Shown here: positions 26,329 through 38,879 of the stretch, in pieces
Layout: the number at the start of each line of letters is the position of its first letter
How positions within the stretch are numbered: position 1 is the stretch's first letter
Origin: Cenococcum geophilum 1.58
Taxonomy: Eukaryota; Ascomycota; Dothideomycetes; Gloniales; Gloniaceae
Assembly (NCBI GenBank): GCA_001692895.1
Contig: KV748194.1
Location: 1,054,001-1,118,000 of the forward strand
Direction of reading: 5' to 3'
Length of the DNA stretch: 64,000 nt
The notes under the pieces: generated by a model
Databases searched by the model: none
What the model was told of the DNA's origin: nothing
Seen by the model: only the letters and a program-made list of their open reading frames with translations
Position numbers and translations under genes: made by a program

Positions 26329-27372
26329 ACTTTAAGGTTATATAAAAGGGAATAAAACTAGTAATACCTATTAACTAAGTAGCCTACGTAGGACTATTCC
26401 TAACGGGAAGAGTACTTAAGTAGTTTAAACCATATCTTACGGAGATATAAGAATATAGTATAATAACCACTAGCTAAAATATGTAATATATGTTTGCTAG
26501 TTAGAATAGGTTTATAGAATAGTTAATATAAATATTTAGAGACCTAAAGGTAACTACTATAGCAGAATAAAAACTTTAAAACCTAGTATAAAGGACTTTA
26601 GTAATTAAGTATATAACGTAATTTTAAATATTAATAATATAAGTTAAATGGAACAATAAGGCGCTTATAGCATAGTATAAATAAGGACTTAAGGTAAAAG
26701 TCTAAGATATAATTATCCTAATAGAAGATGCGAATACTCTTAGGGAATTAATTAATTAAGTAATTAAGATTAATAATAGGATCTACTAAAGAGAGTAGAT
26801 TAAGAAGGGTTAGGATAAAGTTTTATAGTTATATAAAGCGTAAGGCACACAACAATAAAGTTAAAGTTAGAAACTATAGTATAGCGTAGAGCTAATAGAC
26901 TTAAATGGTACTAAAGAAAACCGGAAATAGAATAAACAACTGTAGGAACCTAAAGGATAAGGATTAAGTAATTAAAGGTCTAAGGAATAAAGGCTAAACT
27001 AGGGATCTTAACAGCAGAAGACGTTTAGGCGGACTCTATAATAAGAAAAATGGTTTAAAGAAGGAGCTTATATAAATTACAGAAAATAGGGTTATTACGT
27101 TAAAAACTATAGGAGTAATTAGAGTTACTATATAGTAAAAGAAACGAGATTAGTAGAAGATATATACGTATAAAGGGATAATAGTATACTATAAGGAACT
27201 AAAGAATATTTAATTAAGAGTTTTGCGTTTTATTATAATAACGCATACTAAATTTATAAAGACGCTAAGTATAACGTAAGCTATTAGCTATAGGAGCTAA
27301 AATTACTAGAGTTTAGAGGAACTAACGAACTATCTTATAGATTGGGTATTAAGGATGATAAATTTAATATAG

Positions 27373-27558
27373 TGTTACAGTACGTGCTAACTGTCAAGGT
27401 ACGAGGTACGAGGTGACTGTATATTATTAACAAACGATGTCGTGTGAGGATCTATGTAGTAGGTAAGGCGGTATATATACACGTCGCTTAGGGGTTAGGT
27501 CTGTGCTCGTGTCATAATAACACTGAGTTATAACAACATGTTAGGTTAGTGCGTAACA
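27373..27558 (-). repeat. LTR of small element 2, left
   Basis: 186 bp, more RIP-shifted than its partner; ends GTGCGTAACA next to the purine tract. Confidence 0.88.
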
Positions 27559-27875
27559 GTACATCCCCTTTCTAAGGCGAGCTCCTGTGAGCCAAGTAAC
27601 GGCAGTAAAAATGCGGAGGTAAAAAAAATAGACCATATATCCTCATCCTTCTAGTCCTTAAAGGTTCTCGTCCTTCCAGTCCTTAAAGGTCCTCGTCCTT
27701 ATAGTCCTCAGACCCTCCTACCTATATCCCTACTATATCGCTCTCCGCTAGCACTCGTCTTAAGTGCTAGATACAATATAAAGCTAAGGCGAAGGAGCGA
27801 AACTAATATGGAAAACGGAGGAGACGAAAAAAAAAAAGTAACCGCGGGGCGTATTGCGGATATTGACTCTCGAAA

Positions 27876-28040
27876 GGCTCGAAGTTGCGGAGATTGAGGT
27901 TAAGGCGTAGACTTGAAAGGCTTGGGGGTTACGGAGATTGAGGTTAAGGCGTAGACTTAAAAGGCTCGGGGGTTACGGAGATTGAGGTTATTGCGTAGAC
28001 TTGAAAGGCTCGGAGTGCGGAGATCGAGGTTAAAACGTAG
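27876..28040. repeat. Minisatellite A in small LTR element 2
   Basis: About three and a half tandem copies of a unit of roughly 50 b containing GAAAGGCTCG, GCGGAGATTGAGGTTAAG and GCGTAGACTT. A short GACGGA hexamer run follows at ~28083-28112. Confidence 0.8.
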
Positions 28041-28104
28041 ATTCTTGTCGCGGTAAACTTGAAGTAGTATCTATACGGATTCGAAGACGGAGACGGAGAC
28101 GGAG

Positions 28105-28440
28105 ACGGAGACGAGATCGTAACCCATAGTCTTACACTATAATCAAGACACGAGGAATATAGCCCGTAGGGTGTCTCCCTGCAGCCGGCTTAGAAACTCG
28201 GGATGTGAAGCAGAAGCATAGCTAGAAATAGACTCGGAGATAGGGACAGAGATCGGTAACCTATAGTCTTACACTGTAATCAAGACACAAGGAATATAGC
28301 CCGCAGGGTGTCTCCCCGCAGCCGGCTTAGAAACTTGGACGTAAAGCAGTAGCATGGCTAGAAACAGACTCGGAGACGGAGACACGAGGAATATAGCCCG
28401 CAGGGTAAACTCCCTGCAGCCGGCTTAGAAACTCGGGTGG
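28105..28440. repeat. Minisatellite B in small LTR element 2
   Basis: Three copies, spaced about 120-150 b, of a block reading GGAATATAGCCCGCAGGGTG then CTGCAGCCGGCTTAGAAACT. The third copy is shortened. It accounts for the GC-rich interior. Confidence 0.8.
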
Positions 28441-28615
28441 ACGGAGAGGAGATCGGCTTAGGTACTCGAATAGATTCGACAGAGATTTTACTGGGTCGCA
28501 TTGACGTGGAGCGAGGGTAAGAATCCCGCCCGGGGTAGGGTCGTAGCTTTAGAGTATAGCTTTGGAACAGTGGAAACAAAGCCCTACCGGGGGCGTATAA
28601 GATGACACGACATAC

Positions 28616-28802
28616 TGTCACAGTACGTGCCGACTGTCAAGGTACGAGGTACGAGGTGACTGTATATCATTGACAAACGATGTCGTGTGAGGATCTATGT
28701 AGGAGGTGAAGCGGTATATATACACGTCGCTCAGGGGTCAGGTCTGTGCTCGTGTCATGACAACACTGAGTCATAACAACGTGTTAGGTCAGTGCCGTGA
28801 CA
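28616..28802 (-). repeat. LTR of small element 2, right
   Basis: 187 bp, begins TGTCACAGTACGTGCCGAC, ends GTGCCGTGACA, followed by TATAG. Confidence 0.88.
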
Positions 28803-31800
28803 TATAGGCGAAACATTCCGTAATAATAAGGTAATAAGGGCAGCTTACTAGGAGTATATAGACCTTAGAGATATTATAAAAGAGGTAAAGGATAATTCTA
28901 CTATAGAATAGGGAATATTAGTAGGGATCGAGACCCTACTAGACACGATGTCTATTACTTTATAAGATATAAGAGAAGTAGGATAGTAAACTACTTCGGC
29001 ACTTAATAAAGGCAAAAGGCTAAAGGCTTAAGATTCTTAAGACGAGATAAGAGACGTCTAGGATTCCTAAAAAGGGACGAGATAAGCTTAAGGACTTATA
29101 ATAGACAATAACTAATAGAGCAGAGCAACGGCTTAGTTTAGTAATATATAAATAAGCTCGGGACGAAGTTTCCTAAAGGCATAAGATTCTTAAGACGAGA
29201 TAAGTAAGATTTAAGACTTTTAAGATAAAATGAGAATACCGTAAAAGCCTAGTTAGACTAAGGTAGGAGCTAAGCTTAAGGAAGAAGCGAGCTTAGGATT
29301 AAAAATCCTATAGGACTAAGATTTTAATATATAAATAAAAACTATTAAAGAAATTAACACCAAGATTAAGAAGTAAGAAGACTTTAAGGATTTACTTATA
29401 AGACGCGAACTAAAAGAAACTATAGAGAAGTTTAGATAGAGAATCCTTATATAGTAAGAGCGAAAGCTAGATTAATGGACTAGTATATTAGGTTATATAA
29501 GGGACAGAGCACTTATATAAAGAATTACTAATAGGCTTAGGGTAGGCACGCTAAGAGCTAAGTAGCTTATTAAACTAGAAAATAAAAAGGATATAGGAAT
29601 CCTAACTAGATTTAAAGAATAATATATAAAGGGCTGTTATAATATAGTAATAAAAAGATACTTTCTTATAGATAAGCCGTATATACTCTAATAGCTATGC
29701 TAAAAGTGGTATAGGCAACAACATAATAATAAGTAAGAAGATTTCTATATATAGTTAGATAAGTAAGTTATCTAGGACCACCCTATTATAAAAAAGGCTA
29801 TAACTTATATTAAGGGAGCCTTAATTATAATATTAAAGAATTTAGAGGAATAATTAGAGGATTAGAGAAGTAAGAGGTAAATTTTAGTACTTGCAAATAA
29901 AGTTATAACGTTTAGATTAATATAGTAAAGGTTTAAACTTAAAGATAAAGACAAGTTAAGAGTTAACCTAAAGTACCTAGTATACTATACGCTATTATAG
30001 ATTATATATATAGACGATATATACGAGATATATAAAAATCCAAAAGAAAAGAATTGGAAGTACCCTATAAGGATATATTAGGCGCTAGATAAGCAATAGT
30101 ATAGAAATGCTAAGTATATATATAGATAGCATTTAATAAAAGTTTAGGAGTTAGGAGACTTAATACTTTAACTAGAAAGATTCCTTATAGAAGAATACTT
30201 AGACGAATAATAGTAGTGAGAATGCCTAGAGAATATATATTTATAGTATATAGAGAATAAAAAGCGAACTAAGTATTGGCTAAAGAGCTAAGCATAACAG
30301 GATTAAGCAGCTAATAGTTAGGAAAAGTAGAAGCCTATAGGACTAAAGGGAGCTAGTAGTAGAGCCTTAGACCCTTAAAGGAATTTAAGAACAATACCTA
30401 AATTTATAAGTTAATTAGTAAAATTAATAGTTTAAAGCACTAATAGATAGTGGAGTAATGCGGAACTATATCTTACTAATAGTAGTTTAAAAAAAATAGG
30501 ATTACCTTATAGGTAGAAGAAACAACTTTACCTATTAGTTATAATTTTAGGAGATCTAATAGCCTATAGAGGAGGTATTATTAACCTTAAAACGGGACCT
30601 ATTTAGATAACCATTAAAGGGAAACAAATTAAGATATTTTTTAATATCCTACTATTAAGACGGGATAAGGCAGTATTAGAAATGCCTTAGTTATAGGAAT
30701 ATAATCTAAAGATTAATTAGATTATAGGTTAGGTTAATATTAGGGATACTTAATAATATAAGATGCGGTAATAGACTAAGTTAGTATAGTACTAAGTTAG
30801 AGTAATATATAAAGAGACTAAGCGAGGCTTAAGTTATATACTAAAGAGATACTATAAGTATAGTAAGAAACTATAGAGCCTAGAAAGTAAAAAGTTAGTA
30901 AATTATATAGTATAGGACTATAAGATAGAGTTAGAACTAGGAATAAGTTTAAGATTCTTTCTAACCTATAAGCTTACTTAAGAGGAGTTAAGAGCACTTA
31001 AAGAGTTTATCTAAGAAAACTTATAAAAGGGATATATTAGACTATTATAGTTATTAGCGGGATATCCAGTATTATTTGTACTAAAGAAGAACAGAAAACT
31101 TAGGCTATATATTAACTATAGATAGTTAAATAGTATTACTTAAAAGAATAGGTATTCTTTACCCTTAATTAGTAAAATCTAGAACTAGATAGGTAACGCG
31201 CAAATCTTTATAAAGATAGATCTAAGATAGGCGTACCATTAAATTAGAATTAAGGAAGGTGATAAATAAAAGGCAGCCTTTAAGTTAAAGGAAGGACTAT
31301 ATAAACTATTAGTTATGCAATTTAGGTTAATAAATACACTAGTAATATTCTAGAAGCGAATTAATAGTATATTAGGAGAACATCTTAATAAGTTTATTAT
31401 AGTATACCTTAACGATATTATTATTTACTTAATAACTAAAGAAGAACATAGGGAGTATATTAAATGGGTTTTAAGGAGACTATAAGAAGAACAAATACTA
31501 GTAGTAATTAAGAAATGCGAGTTCTTTATAAGAAAGACTGATTTTATTAAATTTATTATTAAACTAGGTTATATTAGTATAGACCTAAAGAAAATCAAAG
31601 CTATAGTAAGTTAGTAAGAACTAGAGAACGTAACGCAGTTAAGGTTATTTTTAGGGGTTTATAACTACTATAAAAGGTTTATAGTATAATAGTTAAAGAG
31701 TATTAAACCATTTACTAGGCTTATAAAGAAAGAGGAACTATAGGTATAGGGATATAAGTAGAAGAAGCTGTTTAAAGAACTTAAAGAATTATTCACCCAG

Positions 31801-34440
31801 GAGCCAATCCTTAAAATTTACTAACTAGAACTAGATATAGTTATAGAGATAAATACATTAGACTTTATATTAGGAGTATACTTACTATAGAAGTATAGGA
31901 ATGTATAGCATCTAGTAATATATTATAGTCGGAAAATAATACTACTAGAGTTAAACTATAACATCTACAATAAGGAGTTATTAGGTATAGTTATAGTACT
32001 TAAGAAATAGAGAGTATTCTTATAAGGCGCAGAAAAACTATTTATAGTTAAGACGGATTATAAGAACCTAATAGGGTTCCTAATAACAAAAGAACTTAAT
32101 TATAGGTAGGTTAGATGGGTAGAGATACTTATAGAATACTATTTTAAGATTTAGTATACTAAAGGGACTAAAAATATAAAAGTAGACGCACTAAGTAGAA
32201 AAGCTAAACTATAAAATAATAAGAAACTATTAGGGGCAATGCTACGTAAAGATAAGGATAGGTTAATTAGATATAATTACCCTAAGCTAGTAGCAACTTA
32301 AGAGGATAATAAACTAGAAAGAGTCTATAAGACACTAGAAAGCTTTTAGGTATAAAGAATTCTAAAAGTATAGCTAGAAGATCTATAAATAGATATATAT
32401 AAAAATTAAGAAGTAAAGTATATCTTAAAAAGTATAGTAGAGCATTTTATAGAAGACTTCTATAAGGGAATAACTTAAGGACATAATAGAGCAACAGGCT
32501 TAGTATTAAGGCTTTAAAAGGAATATATTATTAATAGAATCTAGAGTATAGCCAAAAAAGTAATAAAGGAGTATCTAGATTGCTAAAGGAATAAACTAAT
32601 AAGGCATAAGCTATACAGAGGGCTATAACCTATTAAAATACTAGAAAGACTATAGGAGGTTATATTATAGGACTTTATTATTAAGTTACTAAAGTTAAGA
32701 GATCTTATTACCGGATAAGAGTATAATATAATCTTAGTAATAGTAAATAAGTTAACTAAATAGGGCTACTTTATAGTATATATAGAAGAAATCTTAGTAG
32801 AGGATATTGCTAGAATCTATATTAAGGAAGTGTTTATAAGATATAGAGTACTAGGTAAGATTATATTAGATAGAGATCTAAGATTTATAGTAGTATTTTA
32901 GGAGGTATTTTTTAGCGGAACAAGGAGTTAGAGCAGTAACTTTTACTATATATTATCCGTAGACAGACGGTTAAATAGAAATATTAAATTAGACGCTAGA
33001 ATAGTATCTAAAATATTATATTAATTATATATAGAATAATTGGGTATCGCTATTACTAGTTATATAGTTTATATATAATATAACACTATAAAAAGGAATA
33101 GGTATATTACTATTTAAGGTAAATTACGGATATAAGCTAAGAATATTATTATTACTATAATAAGTAAAGAAAATAAGTAGTACAGCTAAAAAAAGGATAA
33201 AAATATTAATAAATCTTTATATAGACCTTATAGAATTAGTAAAAAGGGTATAAGAAAGAATAAAAAAGTACTATAACGCTGGGAGATTTAAGGGACCAGA
33301 TCTTAAGGAGGGGGATAAAGTATGGCTACTATATAAAAATTTTAAGAGTTAACAACTAAGTAAGAAATTGGACTATATTAGACTAGGACCTTTTAAAATT
33401 ATATAGAGGATTTTACTAGTTATATTTAAGTTAAACCTACTAGCTAAGATAAAGATTTACCCTATATAGTATATTATAATATTAGAGCTAGTATATAGGA
33501 ATATTAAGCCACTAATTTATAAAGTAGACACGTATAGAGGATAAGAAGAAGATAAATAGTAAGTTTTAAAGATTATTAGTTATAAGGACATTAACGATAA
33601 AATATAGTATAAGGTTAAGTAGATAGGCTATAACAAGACTACCTAGGAACTACTATAGAATTTAAAAAATACTATAGGAAAGGTATAAAAGTATTAAAAG
33701 AAAATGGGTTAGGTAATATTAAGAAGGAGCTAAAGATAAAAGGATTAGTTAAAGATAATAGATAAGCCGGGTTATCTAAGGAATCCACTACTAGCGTATA
33801 AGCTGTTTCCGTCTCTTCTTAATTAGAATCCTTTTTAGCCTCTTTAGCCTTAAGTTTAGATAAACCTTACTCTACTAAGCGAAGCTCTTTTAAGCGTACC
33901 TTTTTATAACCCTTTACTAGACGGCTTAGGTGAGTATAAGTATCTAGTTAAGCTTTTAGAGCCTAAGACGCCTTATTAAAATAATATTAAACTTTAGTAA
34001 GGGCCTCGGCTAGCTCACTTTCTAGTTTTTTAGCTACTACTAATATACGTAACCCTAAGATAGATTAAATAAGGAACTAGATAGTTATAAGAAATAATAA
34101 GATATATATACTTAGCGTTAGAGACGGATTAAATATTATAGGACGATTATATATTTACTCGCATATACTTAGTATAGGAAGAAGATTAGTAACTAGACGG
34201 AGACGCGATTATAATATATACTAACTTTTTCTCTATATAATAAGAATAGGATAATATAACTTTACTAAGTAATAGAATAAATATCACTAGCTAGTTATAA
34301 TAATTCGACGTAGAAGATTTAATAAAAAGCATTAAAAATAATAAAGGTTATTAAATTAAAGATAGGAATACTATACCTCTAATAAATAACTTAGAGATAG
34401 GAGATATCTTTAAGGATAAAGATAAAAAGGAGGGGGATAG

Positions 34441-34843
34441 TGTTATAGACCTTATATCGGCAGTAGTACGACTACTAAGAATAGATATAAATGGGTTAGT
34501 TAAGATAGTATAGGAGGCACTAAAACCGATTAAGCTATAAGATAAAAGGTAGCTAAGTTACGTAGCTAGTTACGTTATAAGTTTAAAACGTAAGAACGTA
34601 AGAATGTAGGAATGTAATATACTAATATACTTAACCTTTACTATAGGGAGGAGTTATATATTTAAAGATATACGGTCTCTATAGATAGTTTCTCTTCTTT
34701 ATAGTAAATCTTAAAATATAATTAGGGTTAATCTATTAGGCAACTACCCTACTAGTTATTATTACGTTGTTAACTTCTTATTTACCTATATACCCGGCCT
34801 ATTAATAAGTCCACCATAGTTCCTGCTATAAGGCTTTATTATA
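34441..34843 (+). repeat. Gypsy A LTR, right
   Basis: 403 bp, more AT-shifted than its partner. It is followed at once by the GTTTC duplication and then by resumed Copia sequence. Confidence 0.88.
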
Positions 34844-35886
34844 GTTTCTAACCTAACGGTTGAATTAACTTAATAAAGTAGAAGCATTTCCTAAACGGGT
34901 ATAGCAATCCGTATAGGTACGGCTTTGTTTATTCCTTATCTAACTTTCTTAAAAATTTAGCTTCTAGTTTAATTTCTAATTTATCTTCTAATTTAGGCTT
35001 ATTAATTAGCTCTCCTTTAAAGCTTACTATATAAAAGCCTTGCTAGCTCCTTACCTTTTAAGCAGAGTCTAATTATTAATAATTTTAATAGACCTTAATA
35101 ATAACTTAAAGGGTAGGTAGACTTTCCTTCTTCCTCTTAAGGTTCTGTAATTTGTTTTTTTAGTATTTTAACTATCCTAATAAGATAGATTTAATAGTAT
35201 ATATAAAGTCCTTAACTAGTTAATTACTATCTACCTTAGGTAGTTTAACCTTTTTGCAATTATTATATACCTTCTCCCACTTGCGGAGCTACTTCTTAAT
35301 ATTCTAACTCTTTAGGGCCCTCCTTATTTTAAAATATTAGGTAGCTAGGTTAACCTTCTAAGCATTATTAGTTAGAGTAACTGCCTGCTTAAGTAATATA
35401 AGGATATTATAGACGGTATTTCCTTTAAAGGTGTATTTAATATAGTTACGAGAGACCGTACTAATAATGTAGGTGCGTAGAGATTTAAGGGCTACTTCCT
35501 CCTTCTTATATTACTTATAGGCACGGTTATAGTATTTTTATAGAGCTTAAAGCTCTTCCTTTTCGTCGTTATTAAGAGTTAAGTATATTATCTTTTAAGG
35601 ATTAATAACTAATAGTAAGGGCTCTAACGGTGCTCTATGTTTAAGTAGATCCTACTTCTTAACGCTTAGATTAATGTATTTCTATACACCCTTACCATCG
35701 GCTCTATACTTAATAACACTAATCTATTAGTCCCAATTGTTTAGGCCTACTAGGATTACAGTATGCGTTATAATAAGGGTTTCGGATTATTAAGAGGACA
35801 TTTTAAGGCTTCTACTGTTTAGTTAACGATAGGGTAATTAGGGTTTCAAATTAAAGATAATGCAGTAGATAGCCTGGGCTTATAAC

Positions 35887-36164
35887 TATCGGACGGACAA
35901 GTCACTTATAAGAACTCTGTCGATTAAAGCTAGCTCTAGAAGCTCTCTATATACATGAGGTAGGGGCAAAGGACTGACGACAACACTAACGACGACACTG
36001 ACGACGGTTTGGAACTATTACTCAATCGCCACCAGGTCGGCATTGCCACTTAGTCGGTGATAGGTAATAAATAGGTAATAGAAAATAGATAGTAAGACAT
36101 ACGATGGCAAGAAACAGGGTGTGAGTCATAAGGTGGTACTTGACAGTGACCTCAACGTTCGACA
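35887..36164 (-). repeat. Copia LTR, right
   Basis: Same length (278 bp) as the left LTR, ends ACGTTCGACA, and is followed by the AATAT duplication. It is the less mutated of the pair at its right end. Confidence 0.9.
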
Positions 36165-36434
36165 AATATGCATCAATCCACTACTGAGACCGCCGCGCTT
36201 TCAAAACTTTCTATTTATCAAATTCTCCATATAGTCTCAAGTTTTTCCCCACAACATAATTACGCTGTCGTAGGATACCTAACAAGGCCAAACAAATCAA
36301 TACATTTCCCTACCGAAAACGCCAAAGGAGGAACTTACTTTATAATAACCGACTTGGTTTAACAGTACTCTCTCAGCACATATTTGCCATTCTCCTGGCC
36401 AATTCCACTGCCTATCCTCTTGTCAATCTTAACT

Positions 36435-38115
36435 CATTCCACTCCCCCCTCCACCTTTCCAAACTATGACAGCAGAAAGTACTCACTCTCAAAACCCCTA
36501 AATGGTGTGATGGAATGAAATGGCATCGCATTGTTAACAGCCACAGTCCTTGCTTCCAGCTTCCCCGCAACCTCACCGCGTGATTCAAATCCCTCGTACA
36601 AATTGACGCACCGAGCCCGTACTCGGTAGAATTCGCCTTCTTAAGCACCTCCTCCTCGGTCTTGAACGTATCGACAACGACCACCGGCCCGAACACCTCT
36701 TTCCGCACAATCTCGGCCCCCTCGACTGGCTTAAAGAAAATCGTCGGCTCCACAAAATACCCCGAACTCCCCCAGCTATTCCCACCGGTAACCACTTCCA
36801 CCTCTTTCTTGCCCTTTTCCAAAAACCGCATCACCATCTCCTTCTGGCGGCTATGAAACAGCGGACTGGACATCGTGCTCATCTCAAACGGATCCGCCCC
36901 CTAGCGACGCCGCATAGCCCTCCACGCGCGCCTTCAAGCCCTCTAGATACTTCTCGCGATGCCCTCGTGTACGTAGATCCGTATCCCGAGCACGCAGCCC
37001 TGCCCATTGAACGCGAGGAACCGGCTGCTCTCCCCGACCGCCTCGTCCAACCTCGCGTCCTCAAACACAAACACGGGACTCTTCCCGCCTAGCTCTAGCG
37101 TCACCCTCTTCAAATTGCTGTTCGTCGCCGCGACCTGGACCTTCTTGCCGACTACCGTGAAGCTGATCTTGCGGATCTTCACGTGCGAACTCAGCGCCAC
37201 GCTGGCCTCTGCAGCGCCGCCGAGGATGTTGAGGACGCTGGGCGGCACGCCGGCTTCGATGGCTAGCGAGCCGAGGAGTAGGGTCGAGAGCGGGTTCATT
37301 TCGCTGGCTTTGGAGATTAGAACGTTGCCGGCGGCGAGGGGGGGCGGCTTTCATGGCGAAGGTGAGGAGAGAGCTATTGAAGGCGTTGATGGCGGCGCAG
37401 ATGCCGAGGGGCTCGTTGCGGACGATCTGGTGGAATTAGGTGAGAAATTCACTCTTGAACTCTTGGTGGGGATGAAGGACGGAAGGCTGGGAAGGGGGGA
37501 GGGAAGGGAGATAGGTACCCTGAGAAAGCCCTTGTTGTTGGAGAGGCATTCTCCTGAGAACTTGTCGTAGAAGCCTGCAAGGTCTGGCACGGCGCATTGG
37601 ATGTTAGAGTAGAGAATACTATAAATTTCATCCAAAGAGGAAAAAGAAAGGCTTTATACATCTGAATAGGTCGGCGGTCTTGGGCTCAAACACTGTATTA
37701 GTTTCCCGGCGACATCCCATATACCCTGATTTCCCGTCATTCCTCTCGATAAGCTAAGCGTATTTCCTGAGAATCGTGCCGCGTTCATCCTGCAAGCGCT
37801 CAATAAGCACATTTTCGCTCTATTTTGCTGGGGGACGAGCTTTACAGGAGACAAAGCTTGCCACACTGGGAGCCTTTTCAACAGACTCGACAGCGATTTC
37901 GATGTCTTCTGCGTTAGCGTAATAGAGATCTTTCCAGAAATTTGCATCAGCACTTTTTGATCGGTAGATAGCAGGGCATGAAACTCCATCCTACCTTGCA
38001 CAACCACCGAATCATCAATCGTCAACCTTAGCGTCGCGCGCTCACGTCCCTTCGCATTGACAAACTGGCCATGGATATACTGTTGCGTCGGAATAGGGTA
38101 CTTGAAGCCCGCCAT
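36435..38115 (-). pseudogene. Aldehyde dehydrogenase pseudogene
   Basis: NAD(P)-dependent aldehyde dehydrogenase superfamily, oxidising an aldehyde to its acid; substrate unknown. On the minus strand the N-terminus starts at 38115 (MAGFKYPIPTQQYIHGQFVN). Pieces in several frames follow in the right order: DLAGFYDKFSGE (near 37570), the coenzyme-domain stretch with VTLELGGKSP (catalytic Glu, near 37100), FNGQGCVLGIRIYVHEGI (catalytic Cys, near 37010), FVEPTIFF and KEVFGPVVVV (near 36740), and a C-terminal NNAMPFHSITPF block (near 36500). Frames break near 37900-37650, near 37340, near 36890 and near 36560, and a stop occurs in the segment near 36904. The family is normally about 480-500 aa. 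It is not RIP-saturated, so decay is mostly by small indels. Confidence 0.85.
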
Positions 38116-38485
38116 ATTTCCACAGAAAGCTCCTCTAAAATTGAATTCTATTTGTACGTCAGCGTCCATATCATCCTACGAGCAGCCTAATTTTCACATA
38201 CTGTAGTGAGGAGCGTCGCTTGAGGGCCTAACGAAATTCCGCCGGGATTTGTCCTAGGCTCCTTGATCCATATGCTCCGCGTCTCATCTCGATCAGGATA
38301 TCGGAGGGAATAAAACCCCTCCTGGTACAGAAGCAAAGGGTTCCGGATCTAGGACACTTTTGATCCATTAAGTTAACGAAGACGGCCGATGTCCAGGTTG
38401 GGTGAACCTCCCTTCCGAGAGCGCGCTAGAAGCTCCTTCTAGAAGGGCTCTAGAGAGCCGGGAAGCTTTCTTAGGGCAGGGGAGG
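38116..38485. other. Former promoter region of the ALDH pseudogene
   Basis: Ordinary composition with no open frame of note. Joined in thought to 48201-48480 (the two flanks of the 9.7-kb hAT insertion) it makes an intergenic spacer of about 640 b between two divergent pseudogenes. Confidence 0.5.
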
Positions 38486-38879
38486 CCCAGGGCCAGACTT
38501 GCTAATAAACAAACAGCCGTTTGCCTGTTTCCATCGTTTGTTTGTTTGTACCAAACAAACAAATAATCTAGAGGGCTTGGAATAGGCAATCAATCAATCT
38601 AAAGGGAGGCTCGTTTGTTTGGGTAGATTGGGTCGTTTGTATATATATATATATTTGGTGGAGTTTTAGGTTTTAGAGGTGAGGTTTAGGTAATTATATA
38701 ATATACGTAGGCGTGATATAATATACCTAATCGCGGAAAAGTTAATACCTACTACCATTACGTCGCCTATTATTAATATACCGCCTCCATAATATCCTAC
38801 CATCTTACTAAAGCTAACCTTACCAATCTTATAGAAGAAATATACTTAGTTGCGGACACTAAGGCCGCCGAAGCCTCTA

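Larger units (their letters stand above)
27373..28802 (-). mobile_element. Second small non-autonomous LTR element, non-coding
   Basis: Direct repeats at 27373-27558 (186 b) and 28616-28802 (187 b) begin TGTYACAGTACGTGC and end GCGTAACA or GCCGTGACA. The unit is flanked by a perfect TATAG duplication (27368-27372, 28803-28807). The 1057-b interior is made largely of tandem repeats and encodes no retroelement protein. A purine tract on the minus strand (seen as CATCCCCTTTC) next to the left LTR sets the orientation. The left LTR is more RIP-shifted than the right. It shares its LTR tips (TGTCACAG at one end, GTGCCGTRACA at the other) with the element at 18710-20180, but not the rest of the sequence. 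Confidence 0.87.
18216..34843 (+). mobile_element. Gypsy-type LTR retrotransposon with chromodomain (family A, copy 2), broken, with three insertions
   Basis: LTRs at 18216-18634 and 34441-34843 are bounded by a perfect 5-bp duplication GTTTC (18211-18215, 34844-34848) inside the Copia element. Removing three nested elements leaves about 7.8 kb. Plus-strand order: gag (before 18710, 20181-20415 and 26334-27372, with a CCHC-like knuckle near 27060), protease region (~30400), RT (~31020-31500), RNase H (~31830-32200), integrase with HHCC finger (~32470-33100), and a chromodomain-like C-terminus (~33555-33710). This order marks it as a chromovirus. A polypurine tract (AAAAAGGAGGGGGATAG) lies directly before the right LTR. 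It is heavily RIP-mutated and non-functional, and of the same family as 1-7800. Confidence 0.88.
14138..36164 (-). mobile_element. Copia-type LTR retrotransposon, full length but broken, containing four younger insertions
   Basis: The 278-bp LTRs (14138-14415 and 35887-36164) are flanked by a perfect 5-bp duplication AATAT (14133-14137, 36165-36169). With the inserted Gypsy and its TSD removed, native length is about 5.4 kb, normal for Copia. Orientation is minus: a G-run polypurine tract (seen as CCCCCC) abuts the left LTR, the gag side lies at 35886-34849, and integrase, RT and RNase H follow from about 18200 down to 14450. The RT metal-binding motif region lies near 15520 on the minus strand (IVFFYVDN-like). 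The two LTRs differ at roughly 20 sites, all transitions of RIP type, whereas the interior is saturated. Old and non-functional. Confidence 0.88.

Noticed and set aside
27876-28440. CRISPR-like array
   Set aside because: Units are long, imperfect tandem repeats without unique spacers of constant length, and the genome is fungal.
28358-28621. 87-codon minus frame in small LTR element 2
   Set aside because: It lies over the tandem repeats of a non-coding element and runs into the LTR.
36168-36362. 64-codon plus frame just right of the Copia LTR
   Set aside because: No domain or start context; it overlaps the target duplication of the Copia element, so a real gene start here is unlikely.
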